DNA from: Paracoccaceae bacterium Fryx2
Lineage (GTDB): Bacteria; Pseudomonadota; Alphaproteobacteria; Rhodobacterales; Rhodobacteraceae
Direction: 5' to 3'
Length of the DNA stretch: 64,000 nt
NCBI GenBank assembly: GCA_032334235.1
Contig: JAVSGI010000003.1
Coordinates: 248,001 to 312,000, forward strand
Position numbers and translations under genes: made by a program
In this document: one piece after another, positions 8,683 through 16,867 of the stretch
How positions within the stretch are numbered: position 1 is the stretch's first letter
Layout: the number at the start of each line of letters is the position of its first letter
Notes under the pieces: generated by a model
Databases searched by the model: none
What the model was told of the DNA's origin: nothing
What the model saw: the letters and a program-made list of their open reading frames with translations, nothing else

Positions 8683-10860
8683 CTATTCTTTCTGCCTGAC
8701 CGCCTGAACTGCCTCGTCAAAATGTTTCTGCCAGATCCTGAACGTGTCCAGGTTGGGCGGCGGCGAGGGATGCAGGGCAAGATAGTCCCGAATTGCCAAT
8801 GTTCCGGCCCTCCGACACGCAAACTCGATATCCGCGCCATTCCAGCCGTTGCTTGCCTCCCCTGCGAGAATGTCTATCCGGACATCGTCGGCAAGCGGCT
8901 TGTCCTGCGTGTGCACGCCAAATATCTGCTTTCTGGCGTCGGCATCGGGAAGCGGCAGTTCGAGGACGAAGTCAAAACGGCCCGCCCTGAGCAAGGCGGG
9001 ATCGACAAGATCCTTGCGATTGGTGGCCGCCAGAACAAGAACGCCATTCAGCTCTTCAATCCCATCCATTTCGGTCAGCAGTTGCGCGATCACCCGGTCG
9101 GTCACGGCTGATGCTTCTCCGCCGCCCCGGCGCGGCGCGATACTGTCAATTTCATCCAGGAATATGATGCAGGGTGAAGCCAGTTTCGCCTTGTGGAAGA
9201 TATCTCTTACAGCGCGTTCGGTCTCACCCACCCATTTGCTCATCAGTGCGGGGCCTTTGACCGATATGAAGTTAATCCCGCTTTCGGTCGCCAGCGCCTT
9301 TGCGAGCATGGTCTTGCCTACGCCGGGCGGCCCGCAAAGCAGAATACCCTTGGGCGGTGATATGCCAGCCTTCTTGAACAGATCCTGATGCCGCAAAGGC
9401 CATTGTATGGTCTCGTCAAGCAGTTGTTTGATGTCGTTCAAGCCGCCGACGTCGCTCCATTTCACGTCCGGGATCTCGGTAAACAACTCGCGGATTGCCG
9501 ATGGCTCGACGACGGCAAGTGCCTGCTTAAAATCATCCATGCCAATCGTGAGACCTTCTAGAACATCGTCTGGAACCTGATCCATGTCGAAATCGGCGTT
9601 CAGAAAGACTTGTCGCAATCGCGCCATCGCGGCCTCCCGCGCAAGCGACTGCAGGTCGGCGCCGACAAACCCATGCGTAATTTGTGCCAAGCGATCCAGA
9701 TCAACGCTATCAGCCAACGGCATACCACGGGTATGGATGTTCAGGATTTCAAGCCGACCCGGCCGATCGGGAACGCCAATAACGATTTCGCGGTCAAACC
9801 TTCCCGGGCGCCGCAGGGCCGGATCAATGGAATCCGGCATATTGGTCGCCCCGATAACAATCACCTGTCCTCTGGAATCCAGCCCGTCCATTAGGGTCAA
9901 CAGTTGCGAAACAACACGCCGTTCGACTTGCTGCTCCCCGCTCAAGGCGCTACGCTTCGGGGCTATGGCGTCGATTTCATCAAAGAAGATGATGCTTGGC
10001 GACCGCGATGCCTCCTCAAAGACTTTTCGCAGATGAGCCTCGCTCTCACCATAGTGTTTGTGCATGATCTCGGGGCCGCTGAGGGTGAAAAACTTCGCGT
10101 CCGTCTCATTCGCCACAGCCCGCGCAATGAGCGTCTTGCCGCAGCCCGGCGGGCCGAACATGAGGACGCCCTTTGGCGCATCAATACCAAGCTGTTCGAA
10201 AAGTTCCGGATACCGCAGGGGAAGCTCGATCATCTCGCGAATGGAGCCGAGTTCCCGCTTCAGCCCGCCGATATCCTCATAGGCAATGCGCTGGCCCGAA
10301 GTTGCATCGCTTGCCTTGCGGCTGATTTCGATTTCGGTCGAGGATTGGATCACCACGGCTCCTTTCGGAACCGCCCGCGATACAATGAAATCCCGACTGC
10401 GCGAGCCGATTGATGTCGTGCGGACGCGATCACCTTCGACAAGCGCCAACCCCTCAAGCAGTCGGCCAACATGGCGGTTGTGAAGCCCGCTCGCGCCGGC
10501 CCGTGGCGTCCCTATCGGAAGCAGCTCCAGTTTCACGGCGAGTTTCCAGTTTGTCCGCTGAAGATGCAGCTTTTCGCCCAGAGCGGTGCCCACGTTATCG
10601 CGGACCAGACCATCTATCTGCACGTTGTTCTTGCCGCGATCCTCGGGAAAACTCGGCAAGACCTTGGCAACGCTTTCCTTCTTTCCCGTAATTCGGATCA
10701 CATCTCCCGGCTTCATGCCCATTTTGGCCATGTCGTCAGGATCAATACGCGCAATTCCCCGGCCAACGTCTTTCTGGAGGGCCTCTGCGACCCGCAGTTC
10801 GACGCTGCCGTCCGCCTGAACTTTCGGTTCATTCTTGTCCCGGATTTGTTCGCCACTCAT
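8683..10860 (-). CDS. CDC48/VAT-type double AAA ATPase
   Basis: A 725-residue protein with the full p97/VAT layout. An N-terminal substrate/cofactor domain (1-190) contains GRGIARIDPDDMAKMGMKPGD, typical of CDC48 double-psi barrels. D1 has Walker A GPPGCGKT (236-243), Walker B FFDEID (292-297) and the RRPGRFDREI sensor region. D2 has GPPGVGKT (510-517) and FLDEID (567-572). Such unfoldases are common in archaea and eukaryotes; in bacteria they are scattered. Here it is the last gene on the gas-vesicle strand, 80 bp after gvpK, with a strong GGAGG site. A role as a remodelling factor in vesicle assembly or turnover is inferred from position. Confidence 0.95.
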   Translation of the reverse strand: MSGEQIRDKNEPKVQADGSVELRVAEALQKDVGRGIARIDPDDMAKMGMKPGDVIRITGKKESVAKVLPSFPEDRGKNNVQIDGLVRDNVGTALGEKLHLQRTNWKLAVKLELLPIGTPRAGASGLHNRHVGRLLEGLALVEGDRVRTTSIGSRSRDFIVSRAVPKGAVVIQSSTEIEISRKASDATSGQRIAYEDIGGLKRELGSIREMIELPLRYPELFEQLGIDAPKGVLMFGPPGCGKTLIARAVANETDAKFFTLSGPEIMHKHYGESEAHLRKVFEEASRSPSIIFFDEIDAIAPKRSALSGEQQVERRVVSQLLTLMDGLDSRGQVIVIGATNMPDSIDPALRRPGRFDREIVIGVPDRPGRLEILNIHTRGMPLADSVDLDRLAQITHGFVGADLQSLAREAAMARLRQVFLNADFDMDQVPDDVLEGLTIGMDDFKQALAVVEPSAIRELFTEIPDVKWSDVGGLNDIKQLLDETIQWPLRHQDLFKKAGISPPKGILLCGPPGVGKTMLAKALATESGINFISVKGPALMSKWVGETERAVRDIFHKAKLASPCIIFLDEIDSIAPRRGGGEASAVTDRVIAQLLTEMDGIEELNGVLVLAATNRKDLVDPALLRAGRFDFVLELPLPDADARKQIFGVHTQDKPLADDVRIDILAGEASNGWNGADIEFACRRAGTLAIRDYLALHPSPPPNLDTFRIWQKHFDEAVQAVRQKE

Positions 10861-10940
10861 GATATATAACCTCCAGAGCCATTTTAGCGGCAGATTTTAA
10901 AACGACGCGCATTCAGGCCGCAACTTGCACCATGTAGCGG

Positions 10941-11336
10941 TTATCCTTCATCATTCAGGATATCCTTGAGGTCTTGGACACTGCCAAAATGAAGACCAAG
11001 ATCTTCATCAGCCAGACCGAAATGAGCTTTCAGTTCTACCATGCGTGCTTCAAGACGCATCAATGTTAGGCCAAGCCGTTCGATTTCCGCGTCGGACAGA
11101 ACACCGCTTTCAACCCGGCGGATGGCTTGCCGTTCCATCAATTGCCGAACCGTGTCGATGACGGCCAATACGAGTTTTACCAGATCGTCGGCTGCTGTCT
11201 CGGGATCGGTCGAAAGACGCGGCGGCAGCGTTGCGCGTGGAGTCTGATCGGAAGGGTCATTCGAACCCGGCTGCGCCCCAAAGTCGGCCAAGACCTTTTC
11301 AAGTGTATCAAATTTCATGTCGGTTGCCGCTTTCAT
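10941..11336 (-). CDS. gvpK: Gas vesicle protein GvpK
   Basis: A protein of about 131 residues. The family signature is clear: LVKLVLAVIDTVRQLMERQAIRRVESG, then LSDAEIERLGLTLMRLEARMVELKAHFGL and a short C-terminal DLGLHFGSVQDL. GvpK is a minor component needed for gas vesicle assembly in many bacteria. The start ATG at 11336 overlaps the stop of the preceding GvpF/L gene as ATGA, which favours this start over an upstream in-frame codon at 11420. The first 50 residues are variable and acidic. The next gene on the same strand is the CDC48-like ATPase. Confidence 0.95.
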   Translation of the reverse strand: MKAATDMKFDTLEKVLADFGAQPGSNDPSDQTPRATLPPRLSTDPETAADDLVKLVLAVIDTVRQLMERQAIRRVESGVLSDAEIERLGLTLMRLEARMVELKAHFGLADEDLGLHFGSVQDLKDILNDEG

Positions 11337-12040
11337 GGCTCGCCCGCCACCCCGGATTGCCCGACAAAGGAGTAGGGCGCCCATGGTCCGGTGCAGGTCA
11401 CACGGGTATCCGAATTGCACGCGGCAATATCATCCACGGTTTGCAAAAAACGTGCCAAGTCGCCGCGCTTGACCAGACAGGATACTCGAATCGGAAGCAC
11501 CTGCGGCTCGTCTGTTGGCCAGACAGACTCTGCCAGAAGCGGATCAAGCCCGGCGCGGATCGCACGACTGACCTCTTGCACCGAGAGCCGCGTTGCATCC
11601 GTGCCGCAGAGGCTTTGCCTCCTGGCCAACAAGTATGCGGTGCCGAGAGTGATGGCTGCGTCGGCTTGCGGCGCGGTTGTTTCCGGATGCTTTGCCAATA
11701 TGCGAAGGGCGATTTCCACTTTGCCTTCGAGCCTTGCAAGATCCTTCAGCAACTGACCTCGACGCTTCCCGATGTCTTCAAGAAGCTCCGCAGCACCGGC
11801 GGCGATTGTCCCGAAGCGCACCGGAAGCACCGCATGGCGTGCCATCAGCGCGCTTAAAACCTTCTCGTGCCGCCAGACATTCGCACCCGAAACTTCGACC
11901 GTCGCTCGTTCCAGGCAACTGACCGCAACGGCAAGTTCATCACTGACAAGCGCAAACACCGGGGCTTCCTCATGCCCTGCGGGCAGCGGGTCAGCAAAGC
12001 TGGTCGCCCCGACAATCCCGTAGATATAGAGCCGTGTCAT
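11333..12040 (-). CDS. GvpF/GvpL-family gas vesicle protein (fourth copy)
   Basis: A protein of about 235 residues from MTRLYIYGIVG. It shows the family pattern: a short N-terminal beta strand with Y.YGIV, the VLPVRFGTIA motif near residue 75, helical KDLARLEGKVEIALRI, and a C-terminal CTGPWAPYSFV block. GvpF/L proteins are minor shell-associated or assembly proteins. The start is chosen because residues upstream in the open frame are unlike the family and because it overlaps the gvpS stop (ATG at 12040 against the stop at 12037-12039). It is sandwiched between gvpS and gvpK. It is one of four GvpF/L paralogues in this locus and is clearly diverged from the others. Confidence 0.92.
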   Translation of the reverse strand: MTRLYIYGIVGATSFADPLPAGHEEAPVFALVSDELAVAVSCLERATVEVSGANVWRHEKVLSALMARHAVLPVRFGTIAAGAAELLEDIGKRRGQLLKDLARLEGKVEIALRILAKHPETTAPQADAAITLGTAYLLARRQSLCGTDATRLSVQEVSRAIRAGLDPLLAESVWPTDEPQVLPIRVSCLVKRGDLARFLQTVDDIAACNSDTRVTCTGPWAPYSFVGQSGVAGEP

Positions 12041-12258
12041 GGCCGTTTGCCCCCGTCCACAGGCTGGGCAGCCAAGCTGGCATCCGTCATCCGCTGCACA
12101 GCATCCACTGATCCAACGAGAACCTTTAACCCAACATAGACTAGATCGACACCAGCCAGCGAGATGGTCGCCTCGCCGCAAATGACGACCCCAGTGCTTA
12201 GCGCCCGGTCCAGCAAATCTGCCAGCGCCAGATCCTGTCCTCCCTTGGCCTTAGCCAT
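12037..12258 (-). CDS. gvpS: GvpA/GvpJ-family small gas vesicle protein, GvpS-like
   Basis: A 73-residue protein built on the GvpA fold pattern LADLLDRALSTGVVICGEATISLAGVDLVYVGLKVLVGSVDAV. The VVICG and LVGSV variants and its place between gvpL and gvpK match the GvpS type described in actinobacterial clusters, rather than structural GvpA. It likely acts as a minor shell or nucleation component. The true start is MAKAKGG at 12258; the longer open frame belongs to the overlapping gvpL. It overlaps gvpL by 8 bp and the next GvpF/L gene by 4 bp. GvpM is the main alternative name. Confidence 0.88.
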   Translation of the reverse strand: MAKAKGGQDLALADLLDRALSTGVVICGEATISLAGVDLVYVGLKVLVGSVDAVQRMTDASLAAQPVDGGKRP

Positions 12259-13081
12259 TTGCGCTACCCCCAAACTGCTGGTCGGAAAAACTGTAGGCGG
12301 GCCAGGGGCCATTGGTCTGGTATCCAAGACCAAATGGCGCATGGGCGGCGCGCAACGCATCAATCGCTTGCAGGAACGCGCCTTCGGCACACCGGGCTAC
12401 CAGATAGGACCTGTTGGCGACCATGTCATGCGCGTGCCCATGTACGGCGGGCGGTTGCAGCTTGATCGAAGCTCCCTCAAGCACATGGAGTTTCAGGCGT
12501 TCCTGCGTTTCGGCAAGGCACTGATTGAGCATGTTCTCGACCTCATCAAGGGTCAGGCGTTCCAGCCGCCGGCGTAGGAAGAAGGCGCGGCCCTCGCCCT
12601 TGTCGGCGATTTCGCTTTCCAGTGCCCGGATCGCCGCAACCGTCCCGGCCAGGCGCTGGCCCAGCAGCTCACGGTCGCAGAAGGCCTTCACACTCCATTC
12701 CAGCGCGCCCTCGATCCGGCAAAGCGACTGCTGAAATGCGGAGGCGCGCGCGTCCAGCGCTGCGATGACGCCGGCATCGCCGGTGAACACCGAACCGAAC
12801 CGGAGCGGCAAAATCGTGTGCCTGTCGACCACGCTCGTCAGTACCAAATGGTGATCGAGGATCAGCCGCTGCGCCGCTTGACTGTCTTCCATAATGGTTT
12901 CAAGATCGCAGCCCTCCGGCAACGCCAGATCGCACACCAGCGCGGCGATGTCGCCAAGCGGGAGCACGCGCAACGGGCCGCGCTCGGCAATACCGGCAAG
13001 GTCGCCCAGCGGTGGGTTAAACGCAATATCCGACCCGGTGGCCAGAACACCGTAGACATAGACGATGGATGTTGCGGTCAT
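12251..13081 (-). CDS. gvpL: Gas vesicle protein GvpL (GvpF/L family)
   Basis: A 276-residue member of the GvpF/L family with the N-terminal IVYVYGVL strand, a TILPLRFGSVF motif near residue 95, the helical IEGALEWSVKAF block, and a C-terminal GYQTNGPWPAYSFSD end. The start follows an AAGGA ribosome site about seven bases upstream. Its position directly before gvpS and gvpK is that of gvpL in other clusters, which is why I use that symbol. It begins only 13 bp after the J-domain fusion gene ends, consistent with a single transcript. Confidence 0.92.
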   Translation of the reverse strand: MTATSIVYVYGVLATGSDIAFNPPLGDLAGIAERGPLRVLPLGDIAALVCDLALPEGCDLETIMEDSQAAQRLILDHHLVLTSVVDRHTILPLRFGSVFTGDAGVIAALDARASAFQQSLCRIEGALEWSVKAFCDRELLGQRLAGTVAAIRALESEIADKGEGRAFFLRRRLERLTLDEVENMLNQCLAETQERLKLHVLEGASIKLQPPAVHGHAHDMVANRSYLVARCAEGAFLQAIDALRAAHAPFGLGYQTNGPWPAYSFSDQQFGGSANG

Positions 13082-13093
13082 CAGGGGTCCTTT

Positions 13094-14131
13094 CTATCCC
13101 GCATGTGTAGCCGCTTCCTGCCGCTGCACCGAAACCACGACTGGCCCCCCCGCATCGACGAAGGACAACAGCGTCCTGTAGGCATCCTTCAGTACAGGGA
13201 TGCCCGCGCCTTCGTACTGATCGGTGGTGGCATCCGGATGCGCCAGCCGGGCAAGGCGATGATAGGCATATCTAACTTCATCCGAACTACGGGGAGAGTC
13301 GAGCTCCAGAAGACTGCATGCATGCTTGATCCTGGCCGGTTCGAGGAAAGTGATCTCGACCGTCGCGAAACTGTGCGGCGGCAAAGGGCCGACGCAGCGA
13401 AAGCTGAGCGCCCCGTGAAAGGCAGTGTCGAGATCTTCAAGGCATTGATCAAGCAAATCAGCCTTGTCGGACGCAACCAGCAAAGCCAAGTTTAGGATCA
13501 TGCTGTCGTCCAAAATTGGGTTGACGACACTGTCAACGCCAACCTGCGACAGCGCGTCGAGCAGCACTTTGCCAGTTTCGGCCCGGCGCTGATCGAGGGT
13601 TGCCTTCACCAGCCGCCCCAACGGCTCCCAGCCTTCGGGGCCGGCACCACCCGCCGTGGCGGCAAGCTCTGCCTTCAGCGCCGCAACCGAAGGTTCATTC
13701 GCAATTTCCGCGAACACAGCAGCCACATCCCAAGTCACGATGATCTCGAATTGGGTCTTGCCAGACAGGCTGTCAAAGGCGGCGACAAACTGCGCGCGCC
13801 CCCGTTTAAGACCTAGCTCCACACTTTCGCGATCCGGTGCTAGTGTCGCGAATTTCACTGGTAGGACGGGTGCAACAGCCATGAAACTTTCGACAAGCTG
13901 TTGATGGATCAGCAGTTGCCTTACCAGTTCCTGCCGATCCCGGCTGACAATGGCATCCGCCGTAGGCACCATGACGACGGCGGAAAATCCGCCCTGCCCG
14001 ATCAGTCGGATATCGCCCGGCGCATCGGTCACGCATTGCCGCAATGCAACGGAAGATTCCGGTGCCGCCACGATGGCACAGACGTAAAGGCCAGCGTTGC
14101 CGGTGGTGTTCATTTCGGCCGCTGCCGTCAT
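13094..14131 (-). CDS. GvpF/L-family protein fused to a C-terminal J-domain
   Basis: The 345-residue protein has two parts. Residues 14-265 follow the GvpF/L pattern: LYVCAIVAAP, APVLPVKFATLAPD near 90, the central helices, and FRCVGPLPPHSFATVEI. Residues about 267-325 look like a DnaJ J-domain: ACSLLELDSPRSSDEVRYAYHRLARLAHPDAT carries the diagnostic HPD tripeptide at 298-300, and a helix with LKDAYRTLL follows. J-domains stimulate the ATPase of Hsp70 (DnaK). The fusion could bring DnaK to nascent vesicles, which is inference. It overlaps gvpJ as ATGA and precedes gvpL, so it is part of the operon. The first six residues before MNTTG may not be used. Confidence 0.9.
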   Translation of the reverse strand: MTAAAEMNTTGNAGLYVCAIVAAPESSVALRQCVTDAPGDIRLIGQGGFSAVVMVPTADAIVSRDRQELVRQLLIHQQLVESFMAVAPVLPVKFATLAPDRESVELGLKRGRAQFVAAFDSLSGKTQFEIIVTWDVAAVFAEIANEPSVAALKAELAATAGGAGPEGWEPLGRLVKATLDQRRAETGKVLLDALSQVGVDSVVNPILDDSMILNLALLVASDKADLLDQCLEDLDTAFHGALSFRCVGPLPPHSFATVEITFLEPARIKHACSLLELDSPRSSDEVRYAYHRLARLAHPDATTDQYEGAGIPVLKDAYRTLLSFVDAGGPVVVSVQRQEAATHAG

Positions 14132-14496
14132 TTGTGGGTCCCCCGCGCATTGAGTTCCTTGTCATGCGCGGTCACAGAAGCGGCGGGGTTCGCCGCTAGG
14201 GCCGTTGCCAGCGCGGCCTCCAGGCGATCCATCCGCTCCAGCATGGCCAGGTCGGCGACTGTCGGGGCCTGCGCTCCGACCGAAAGATAGGGGTCATGCG
14301 CCCACCAGTTGATGCCCATTTCCATCGCCTTGTCGACTGATGCAATCAGCAAACGCAGCCTGATATTCAGCAGCTCCACACCGACCAGAGAAATAGTCAC
14401 ATCGCCGGCGATGACAATGCCCTTGTCGAGAACCCGCTCAAGAATATCCGCCAGATTTGTGGCGTTCAGCGAGTGCTGCATTTGTCCGTCGTTCAT
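14128..14496 (-). CDS. gvpJ: Gas vesicle protein GvpJ
   Basis: A protein of about 122 residues. The GvpA-like core reads LADILERVLDKGIVIAGDVTISLVGVELLNIRLRLLIASVDKAMEMGINWW; the GINWW end is characteristic of GvpJ. A 45-residue alanine-rich tail follows. GvpJ is a minor shell protein thought to act in nucleation or at the vesicle tips. I choose the ATG at 14496, preceded by an AGGGTGGG stretch, over the GTG at 14505. It lies between gvpO and the J-domain fusion gene and overlaps the latter by four bases. Confidence 0.93.
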   Translation of the reverse strand: MNDGQMQHSLNATNLADILERVLDKGIVIAGDVTISLVGVELLNIRLRLLIASVDKAMEMGINWWAHDPYLSVGAQAPTVADLAMLERMDRLEAALATALAANPAASVTAHDKELNARGTHK

Positions 14497-14533
14497 CAAA
14501 CCCACCCTACTTTTCTTGCGCCGTCGTTAGCGG

Positions 14534-14890
14534 TCACTCGCCATCATCCATGCCGACCTGATTTCGAAGGAACCGCCGAACTTGTTTGTAACTGACGATC
14601 TCTCCCGCCTGATCGAGGCTTAGCGCATATTCCGCAAGCACATCCGATCCAGACGGAATCCGGCTGAGTTCGATCAGGGTCACCAAGAGGTGCCAACCGT
14701 CCTCGACCTTCTTGACGCCGGTCACACTGTCGATCGGATAGTTGATCATGACCCCGAATTGCAGTTTTGCGCCTTCGATGATGTCAACGAGGCGCGGCGC
14801 GGCGTATCTTTTTTCTGCCGACAATTCCAGGGGGGGCAAGGGTTTTTTCGGGCCCGTGGCAGGGCTGGATATCGTGTTAGACGTTGTCAT
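14534..14890 (-). CDS. gvpO: Gas vesicle protein GvpO
   Basis: A protein of about 118 residues from MTTSNTISSP. The C-terminal two thirds match the GvpO family: VTGVKKVEDGWHLLVTLIELSRIPSGSDVLAEYALSLDQAGEIVSYKQVRRFLRNQ. The N-terminus is proline-rich and likely disordered. GvpO is required for vesicle formation in haloarchaea and is present in many bacterial clusters; its mechanism is unclear. The start overlaps the 3' end of gvpG by 14 bases, so the longer open frame is discarded. Confidence 0.93.
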   Translation of the reverse strand: MTTSNTISSPATGPKKPLPPLELSAEKRYAAPRLVDIIEGAKLQFGVMINYPIDSVTGVKKVEDGWHLLVTLIELSRIPSGSDVLAEYALSLDQAGEIVSYKQVRRFLRNQVGMDDGE

Positions 14891-15131
14891 TTTTCTTTGC
14901 CTCTCGTACCTTTTGAAGTCTTTGCAATAAAACGTCCTCCTGCGCCTCGAAGTCCTCGAGTTCGATCTGGCCAAGATCGAGGCGCAGCTCCAGTTCAGAA
15001 AGCTCGACAAGGATCTTGCTGTCGTCATAGATCTCGGCATCGGCCTGATCTTTTATCTGCTCCGCCACCCAGAGAAGACCCTTCATCGGGCCAATCAACG
15101 GCGCCAGAAGTGTGTTCAGAATAATACTCAT
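14877..15131 (-). CDS. gvpG: Gas vesicle protein GvpG
   Basis: An 84-residue, mostly helical, acidic protein. It opens with LLAPLIGPMKGLLWVAEQIKDQAD and continues with the coiled-coil-like LELRLDLGQIELEDFEAQEDVLLQRLQKVRE, a standard GvpG layout. The ATG at 15131 overlaps the gvpF stop as ATGA, which fixes the start. GvpG usually follows gvpF and acts with it during assembly. Confidence 0.94.
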   Translation of the reverse strand: MSIILNTLLAPLIGPMKGLLWVAEQIKDQADAEIYDDSKILVELSELELRLDLGQIELEDFEAQEDVLLQRLQKVREAKKNDNV

Positions 15132-15910
15132 GCTGCTTTCTCGGCTCCCCAATTGACGACGATGTTGACAAAATTGTAGGGCGGCACCGGGCCCACATAC
15201 TTGAACATAAGACGATCGCCAAAATCCCGGTCGAGCAATTGCACCGCCGCATCGACATCGGGTTCTTTGGCGGCGTCGACCAAGAATGCGCCATTCAGAA
15301 CCATGCGCTCCCCAATGGTCTTGTTGCTGCGGGATTTGCGGACATGCGGCTTGATCCGCGAAAGGATCATTTGTTCATCGTGCAACCGCTTTTGCGTCAG
15401 TGCCTTTTCAATTGCTTCGCCTAATTGAATGCGTTCGTAATAACTGCCATCAAGTGACTGGCCTTCCAAGGCATCGCGCATCTTGCGGATAGAATCGTTT
15501 TCGCGCAACACTTCGCCAAATATGATTCCATCGTGCCAGAATGCCTTAATACCCAATTCGACACGTCCCTCGATCTGCCCAAGCAATTGCGCAAATTCGT
15601 CATGGCGAGGCACCAGAAGACGTTCTTCGATCGCGGCGGCCTCGGGCGCGACCGTATTAAAGCGGACTGGAAGCAGAGTAAAACTCTCCATGACCTCTTC
15701 AAGAACGGCGGTATGTGCCATCATGTTGCGCCGACTTTGATCGTATTCCATCACCGGTGAATCGCTGACCACCGCCGCCAGCCCGCCGTGGTTTATCGTG
15801 TGGACCACGTCACCGCGTTCACCGATCCCGCGTGCCTTGAATTCCATGGGCGTGCGGCAGTTTATGATGGCGTAGAGGTATTTGCTATTTGCCGTGTTTT
15901 CCGTCGCCAT
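15128..15910 (-). CDS. gvpF: Gas vesicle protein GvpF (GvpF/L family)
   Basis: About 260 residues from MATENTANSKYLYAIINC. Motifs include FTLLPVRFNTVAP near residue 90, the long central helices (ALTQKRLHDEQMILSRIKP) and the terminal FKYVGPVPPYNFVNIVV. GvpF/L is a two-domain minor component involved in early vesicle assembly. The start region overlaps the 3' end of gvpH; ATGs at 15916 and 15910 are both possible. It immediately precedes gvpG, the usual gvpF-gvpG pairing, so I assign it as the orthodox GvpF among the four family members here. Confidence 0.92.
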   Translation of the reverse strand: MATENTANSKYLYAIINCRTPMEFKARGIGERGDVVHTINHGGLAAVVSDSPVMEYDQSRRNMMAHTAVLEEVMESFTLLPVRFNTVAPEAAAIEERLLVPRHDEFAQLLGQIEGRVELGIKAFWHDGIIFGEVLRENDSIRKMRDALEGQSLDGSYYERIQLGEAIEKALTQKRLHDEQMILSRIKPHVRKSRSNKTIGERMVLNGAFLVDAAKEPDVDAAVQLLDRDFGDRLMFKYVGPVPPYNFVNIVVNWGAEKAA

Positions 15911-16460
15911 TAGCATCGCCTCCGGTTTCTTGTGTTGCCTTCTTGACCCGGATCTCCAGCACGCCATTGTTGTAGGACTGTCTGAGGCTTTTCGCGGACA
16001 CGGCTTCCGGCAGCAGGATTTCCTTGGCGTAGTGCCGCTCGCCTTTAGTTTCAATCGTCACCACATCACCCTCGACACTGGTCCGGATCTCGCTTTCCAG
16101 CACACCGGGAAGCTCTGCTGTGATCACGATCTCGCTGTCTTCATCAAAAATGTCGACCAGCGGCTCTCTGACCTCGTCAACGACAAGCCCCGCTTCGCTG
16201 GTCCGCATATTGCCGAAGGGTTGGACACGCGGCTTTCCACCGCCAACGCCGCTGCGAATGCTGAATCCGTAGACGCCGCGTGCATTGTCACCAAGTCCCT
16301 TGACCCGGAATTCGCCTTCGCGTTCCGTGAGTTTCTCGCCGGTTTCAGCAAGTTTGCCGAGCAGATTGACAAAATCACCAAGGCCGCGGAACAACCCGCC
16401 GAGTTCCATTTCCGGTGCATCACCGGACGAGTCCGGCTTTTCAGTGGTTTTCTTCTTCAC
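15885..16460 (-). CDS. gvpH: Hsp20-like gas vesicle protein GvpH
   Basis: A 191-residue protein whose C-terminal half (about 95-180) is an alpha-crystallin-type domain: EPLVDIFDEDSEIVITAELPGVLESEIRTSVEGDVVTIETKGERHYAKEILLP, ending in GVLEIRVKK. GvpH proteins are Hsp20-like chaperones seen in several gas vesicle clusters. The N-terminal half is acidic and Gly-rich and probably disordered. It overlaps gvpF by a few codons. Confidence 0.9.
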   Translation of the reverse strand: MKKKTTEKPDSSGDAPEMELGGLFRGLGDFVNLLGKLAETGEKLTEREGEFRVKGLGDNARGVYGFSIRSGVGGGKPRVQPFGNMRTSEAGLVVDEVREPLVDIFDEDSEIVITAELPGVLESEIRTSVEGDVVTIETKGERHYAKEILLPEAVSAKSLRQSYNNGVLEIRVKKATQETGGDANGDGKHGK

Positions 16461-16513
16461 GGTTCACCTCTTCTGGCTGCACGGCAACCTACTGGCATTT
16501 CGGTGTCTTGGTT

Positions 16514-16867
16514 CTAGTAATTGAGTGGCACCGAAAGGTGCCGCGGCGTATTTGAACCCAGAACTTCGGATGAGGCCGGAGCATGACCTTGCCCACGGGG
16601 CCGCGATTTTACCGGCACGGGTTCGCCAAGCAGCAGGGGCCTTATGGCATCGATTTGTTCGATGACAGCAGCCAATTTAGCCTCGGTCGCTGTTGTCCGG
16701 GTTGACCACATGACAAGCTCGCGTTCCATTCGTGCGCGCTCGGCATCAAGGCGCGCGAACCGTCCAATCATATGCGAGCGTTCAAGTTTCTGCTGTCTTT
16801 GGACAACCGTCCGCACTGTGCCGATATCGCGAAGTCCTTTCAGGCCCTGCTCTGCAGTGCTTTTCAT
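16514..16867 (-). CDS. Hypothetical coiled-coil protein of gas vesicle operon
   Basis: 117 residues, not recognised. Residues 20-75 are heptad-like helix (VVQRQQKLERSHMIGRFARLDAERARMERELVMWSTRT), followed by a short basic, Pro-rich tail. The start ATG at 16867 overlaps the gvpN stop by four bases, so it is surely co-translated with gvpN. No known Gvp family is obvious. A structural or adaptor role in vesicle formation is inferred from position only. Confidence 0.7.
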   Translation of the reverse strand: MKSTAEQGLKGLRDIGTVRTVVQRQQKLERSHMIGRFARLDAERARMERELVMWSTRTTATEAKLAAVIEQIDAIRPLLLGEPVPVKSRPRGQGHAPASSEVLGSNTPRHLSVPLNY

